NCBI GenBank assembly: GCA_022563625.1
Contig: JADFNA010000083.1
Location: 1 to 6,987 of the forward strand
Direction: 5' to 3'
Source: Candidatus Zixiibacteriota bacterium
GTDB lineage: Bacteria; Zixibacteria; MSB-5A5; GN15; JACZUZ01
DNA length: 6,987 nt
This document shows, piece after piece, positions 5,365 to 6,987 of the stretch (position 1 is its first letter; every line of letters starts with the position of its first letter). The position numbers and the translations under genes are program-made. The notes under the pieces are model-generated. The model ran no database searches. It saw only the letters and a list, made by a program, of their open reading frames with translations, and was not told where the DNA came from.

Positions 5365-5463
5365 TTGCGTAGCTTGGGTTCGGAGATGAGCGTCAGCGAG
5401 TGAGAAACCCAAGTACTCTACGGGTTTCTCTGTTTCGCGCTGGGGGACTTTTGGAACGCCGCT
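5365..5463 (+). repeat. Dispersed element, copy 2 (about 99 bp)
   Basis: Same orientation as copy 1 at 4592-4690. The first hairpin here is perfect, GAAACCC/GGGTTTC (5404-5410 with 5422-5428). The second, GTTTCGC-GCT-GGGGGAC (5432-5448), is weaker but keeps most pairs through U-A and G-U. The first hairpin, followed by TCTGTTTC, may also act as a weak terminator for the lipoprotein gene. Confidence 0.72.
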
Positions 5464-5717
5464 TGCCGATTCATTTGCAGAATCACTACCATTCACCCAC
5501 AGATTCCCCAACGCCAGCATTAGTAAGGGGGACAAACACATGCCAATCATCCGCAAACAACCAATCGCACAATCGCCCAAGAACCATTCGTTTCTGACAC
5601 CTGCAAAATGCGCCTGGCATATCCGTCTTGAGCGAAAATTGTAAAATCAAGAGAAAACAGCCCCCCCGAAAAAAACATACACCAAACGAACCCATTTCAA
5701 CGCCGATACAAACAGCC

Positions 5718-5748
5718 ACTGAGACCCTTCGCTTCACTCAGGGCGACA
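5718..5748. repeat. Dispersed 'CCTGAG-GAAGCGAAGG' type repeat unit
   Basis: The core CCCTTCGCTTCACTCAGGG belongs to a motif I recognise as recurring between genes in many environmental bacteria (on the other strand, CCCTGAGTGAAGCGAAGGG, usually followed by TCTCA). It contains the inverted repeat CTGAG/CTCAG. Only one copy lies in the window, so the repeat status rests on recall. Confidence 0.5.
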
Positions 5749-5773
5749 CATGCTTGGTAGATATGTTTTTTGT

Positions 5774-5795
5774 AGGGGCACAGCATGCTGTGCTC
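5774..5795. repeat. Palindromic unit GCACAGCATGCTGTGC
   Basis: A 16-bp perfect palindrome (5778-5793) preceded by TGTAGGGG. The context TGTAGGGGCACAGCATGCTG resembles short palindromes dispersed in many environmental genomes. It lies downstream of the minus-strand gene pair; no U-tract follows on either strand, so I do not call it a terminator. Confidence 0.45.
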
Positions 5796-5812
5796 GTGTA
5801 TTGCTAAGACCG

Positions 5813-5878
5813 TTATTTCACTACAACCGCAGTGCCATAGCACAACAACTCCGCCGCGTTTTGCATCATTGAGCTGGT
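5813..5878 (-). pseudogene. Second copy of the 3' end of the YbjQ-family gene
   Basis: The minus strand encodes 21 residues (TSSMMQNAAELLCYG, then TAVVVK) and a TAA, identical in protein to the last 21 residues of the YbjQ-family gene at 6573-6902. At DNA level 57 of 63 positions agree and all six differences are synonymous. Upstream of the ACC codon similarity ends abruptly. The fragment has no start of its own. Its 5' part overlaps the end of the unknown gene in another frame, and that gene's TGA (5866-5868) lies within it. It is a truncated duplicate. Confidence 0.85.
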
Positions 5879-6513
5879 GTTTTTCTGAACACAAGCACCC
5901 CACTCATCATATCATTACTATGGGCTCTCATAGTATTTTCAGTGAGAACTACAATAAAGGTGGCGTCTGAGTTCTTGTATGCCTTCGCGATATTGTAATT
6001 CTTGTAGAGGCCCTGTTTATACAAGTAAATCCTCTCATAATCCGCTCCCTGAAAAATTGGATCATCAACACAATCCGTTGTGCAGTTGCTGTTCCAATAT
6101 GCAGCGGTATGCAATCGAGGTTCATCGTACTGGTAGCCAAACTTGAATGTCGTGTCTCCAATAGGAGATGAAATCGACGACAATCTATCAATTCGAAATG
6201 CGCCGCCTGCAAACTCCAACAACGACAGACTATCGGATGGGAGCGACTCAAATATGTTATGAGCGACAGAATCGACATGCGTTTCTTGCACGAGGAGAGT
6301 TACGGGTCCTTTCTTGAGGAGAAAGACGAAAAACAATCGATAGTCTTCTCGCCCACCGACTGCGGATTCATGGAAGACGAAGAGAGGCTCATTGCCGCCG
6401 CTAATTCCGACAATTCTGAACACTTGCCGTTTGCTTGATGTAGCCATGCAATTCGACGCTATAATCAGCAAAATAATTAGGAATACTTTTGAGCGATTTC
6501 CAAGGTGGAACAC
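5866..6513 (-). CDS. Exported protein of unknown function
   Basis: A 215-residue protein with an N-terminal signal (basic NRSK, then VFLIILLIIASNC). Cys22 after ASN is not a good lipobox, so a cleaved signal or N-terminal anchor is likelier than lipidation. The rest is a beta-rich, aromatic-rich domain (FRIVGISGGNEPLFVFH, YRLFFVFLLKKGP, FKFGYQYDEP) with a Cys pair in CTTDC that could form a disulfide in the periplasm. No family recognised. The start is GTG at 6513, decided by AAAGGAGA seven nt upstream, one of the best ribosome sites in the window. It follows the YbjQ-family gene by 59 bp on the same strand and may share its transcript. Its last codons and stop lie within a duplicated piece of the YbjQ gene, so its C-terminus (after about VFRK) may be a product of that rearrangement. 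Confidence 0.68.
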   Translation of the reverse strand: MFHLGNRSKVFLIILLIIASNCMATSSKRQVFRIVGISGGNEPLFVFHESAVGGREDYRLFFVFLLKKGPVTLLVQETHVDSVAHNIFESLPSDSLSLLEFAGGAFRIDRLSSISSPIGDTTFKFGYQYDEPRLHTAAYWNSNCTTDCVDDPIFQGADYERIYLYKQGLYKNYNIAKAYKNSDATFIVVLTENTMRAHSNDMMSGVLVFRKTPAQ

Positions 6514-6572
6514 CGGCCGATCTCCTTTCTCGACTACGACTAGAGAATTATCAATTAGAATTCCAATTCATC

Positions 6573-6902
6573 TCATTTAACTACAACCGCCGTGCCATAG
6601 CACAACAGCTCAGCGGCGTTTTGCATCATGGAGCTGGTGGAAAAGCGGGTCATGACAACTGCGTTGGCGCCCAGCGAGGCGGCTTCTTCACGCATACGGT
6701 CCAGCGCCTGCTCGCGGGATTCGGCCATCATTTTTGTGTAATCCTTAATTTCTCCGCCAATAATGTTTTTGAACACAGCGCCGATGTCGCGGCCAATATG
6801 CCTGGCGCGGATAGTGTTGCCGCGCACCAGGCCTTTTACTTCAGTGACCTGTTTGCCCATAACATTTTCGGTTGTCACTACCATGATGTCAGAACTTTTC
6901 AT
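6573..6902 (-). CDS. YbjQ/UPF0145-family protein
   Basis: A 109-residue cytoplasmic protein of the YbjQ (UPF0145, 'putative heavy-metal-binding') family. It matches the family from end to end: N-terminal strand IMVVTTENVMG, then KGLVRGNTIRARHIGRDI, the IIGGEIKDYTKMM turn, a helix SREQALDRMREEAASLGANA and the closing strands VVMTRF and GTAVVVK. Related structures form ring-like pentamers; the biological role is not established, and metal binding is only a family label. Length is typical. The ATG at 6902 has AAAGGTG about eight nt upstream; a TATAGA just before it may be a -10 element, but no good -35 was found. It is first in a likely two-gene minus-strand unit. Its last 21 codons recur at 5813-5878. 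Confidence 0.9.
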   Translation of the reverse strand: MKSSDIMVVTTENVMGKQVTEVKGLVRGNTIRARHIGRDIGAVFKNIIGGEIKDYTKMMAESREQALDRMREEAASLGANAVVMTRFSTSSMMQNAAELLCYGTAVVVK

Positions 6903-6987
6903 TTTTGCACCTTTCTATAGCGTTCACGTTTATGAGCAAAAAGTGACTCGCGTAACTTCGACACTATCAGGACAATTGCGCCAACCG

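Larger units (their letters stand above)
5464..5812. other. Gene-free intergenic stretch
   Basis: No frame here has a ribosome site with plausible protein sequence. The open frames seen are either translations of repeats (such as ALSEAKGLSG on the minus strand from 5718-5748) or low-quality. The sequence contains homopolymer runs (seven C and seven A near 5660-5677) and two repeat-like palindromic units listed separately. It may be a graveyard of dispersed elements. Confidence 0.5.

Noticed and set aside
5404..5428. Confident terminator for the lipoprotein gene
   Set aside because: The hairpin is good, but the loop is 11 nt and the following tract TCTGTTTC is interrupted; it is noted only as a possibility within the repeat.
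4000..5500. CRISPR-like interpretation of the repeats
   Set aside because: Only two long copies about 770 bp apart with a gene between them, not short regular repeats with spacers.
5347..5580. Minus-strand 77-codon frame with a hydrophobic start
   Set aside because: Over a third of it is the repeat element read backwards, and there is no ribosome site.
5697..5903. Minus-strand 68-codon frame containing ALSEAKGLSG
   Set aside because: That peptide is the translation of a dispersed DNA repeat; the frame has no ribosome site and also crosses the duplicated YbjQ tail in the wrong frame.

Overview
This window is about 7 kb of bacterial chromosome with small, mostly single-gene transcription units separated by long, repeat-bearing intergenic stretches. 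No mobile-element enzyme, rRNA, tRNA or CRISPR array was seen. The organism is probably a Gram-negative lineage outside the well-studied phyla. It has exported proteins with signal peptides, a lipoprotein, a fragment of a dockerin-like calcium-binding repeat (GDANNNDEVNISDVTFLI), and a selenocysteine-type deiodinase homologue. Together these recall Zixibacteria, Planctomycetes and similar candidate phyla. That placement is inference from style, not proof.

Layout. Positions 1-624 (minus) hold the most notable gene: an exported thioredoxin-fold protein of the iodothyronine deiodinase family. A naive reading stops at the TGA at 358-360, but the frame stays open for 119 more codons to the window edge and continues as deiodinase sequence. 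The TGA sits exactly where the family carries selenocysteine (GSYT-U-PPF), and a SECIS-like hairpin lies 17 nt downstream, so I call one selenoprotein gene running off the left edge. Positions 625-1228 hold no intact gene, only a C-terminal dockerin-like remnant with in-frame stops and an unassigned open stretch. Next come a PilZ-domain protein (minus, 1229-1615) and, divergently, a SAM-dependent methyltransferase (plus, 1881-2681). Between the methyltransferase and a convergent cold shock protein gene (minus, 2818-3033) is a strong intrinsic terminator oriented for the cold shock gene.

From 3034 to 3459 there is no gene, only the cold shock leader, a perfect palindrome and a promoter for the following membrane protein (3460-3837). 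A glycine-zipper membrane mini-protein follows (3999-4202). A 52-residue helical protein (minus, 4348-4506, GTG start) and a lipoprotein (plus, about 4797-5363) come next. The lipoprotein gene is bracketed by two directly repeated copies of a roughly 100-bp element whose hairpins are partly preserved through G-U and compensating changes. Positions 5364-5812 hold only repeats.

The right end is a minus-strand pair: a YbjQ/UPF0145-family gene (6573-6902) followed 59 bp later by an exported protein of unknown function (5866-6513). The last 21 codons of the YbjQ-family gene recur at 5813-5878 with only synonymous changes, and the unknown gene ends inside that second copy in another frame. This points to an old duplication followed by insertion or replacement.

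The genes do not form an evident pathway. The best candidate for real novelty is the exported deiodinase-like selenoprotein. The repeat-flanked lipoprotein and the duplicated YbjQ tail are second-tier structural observations.
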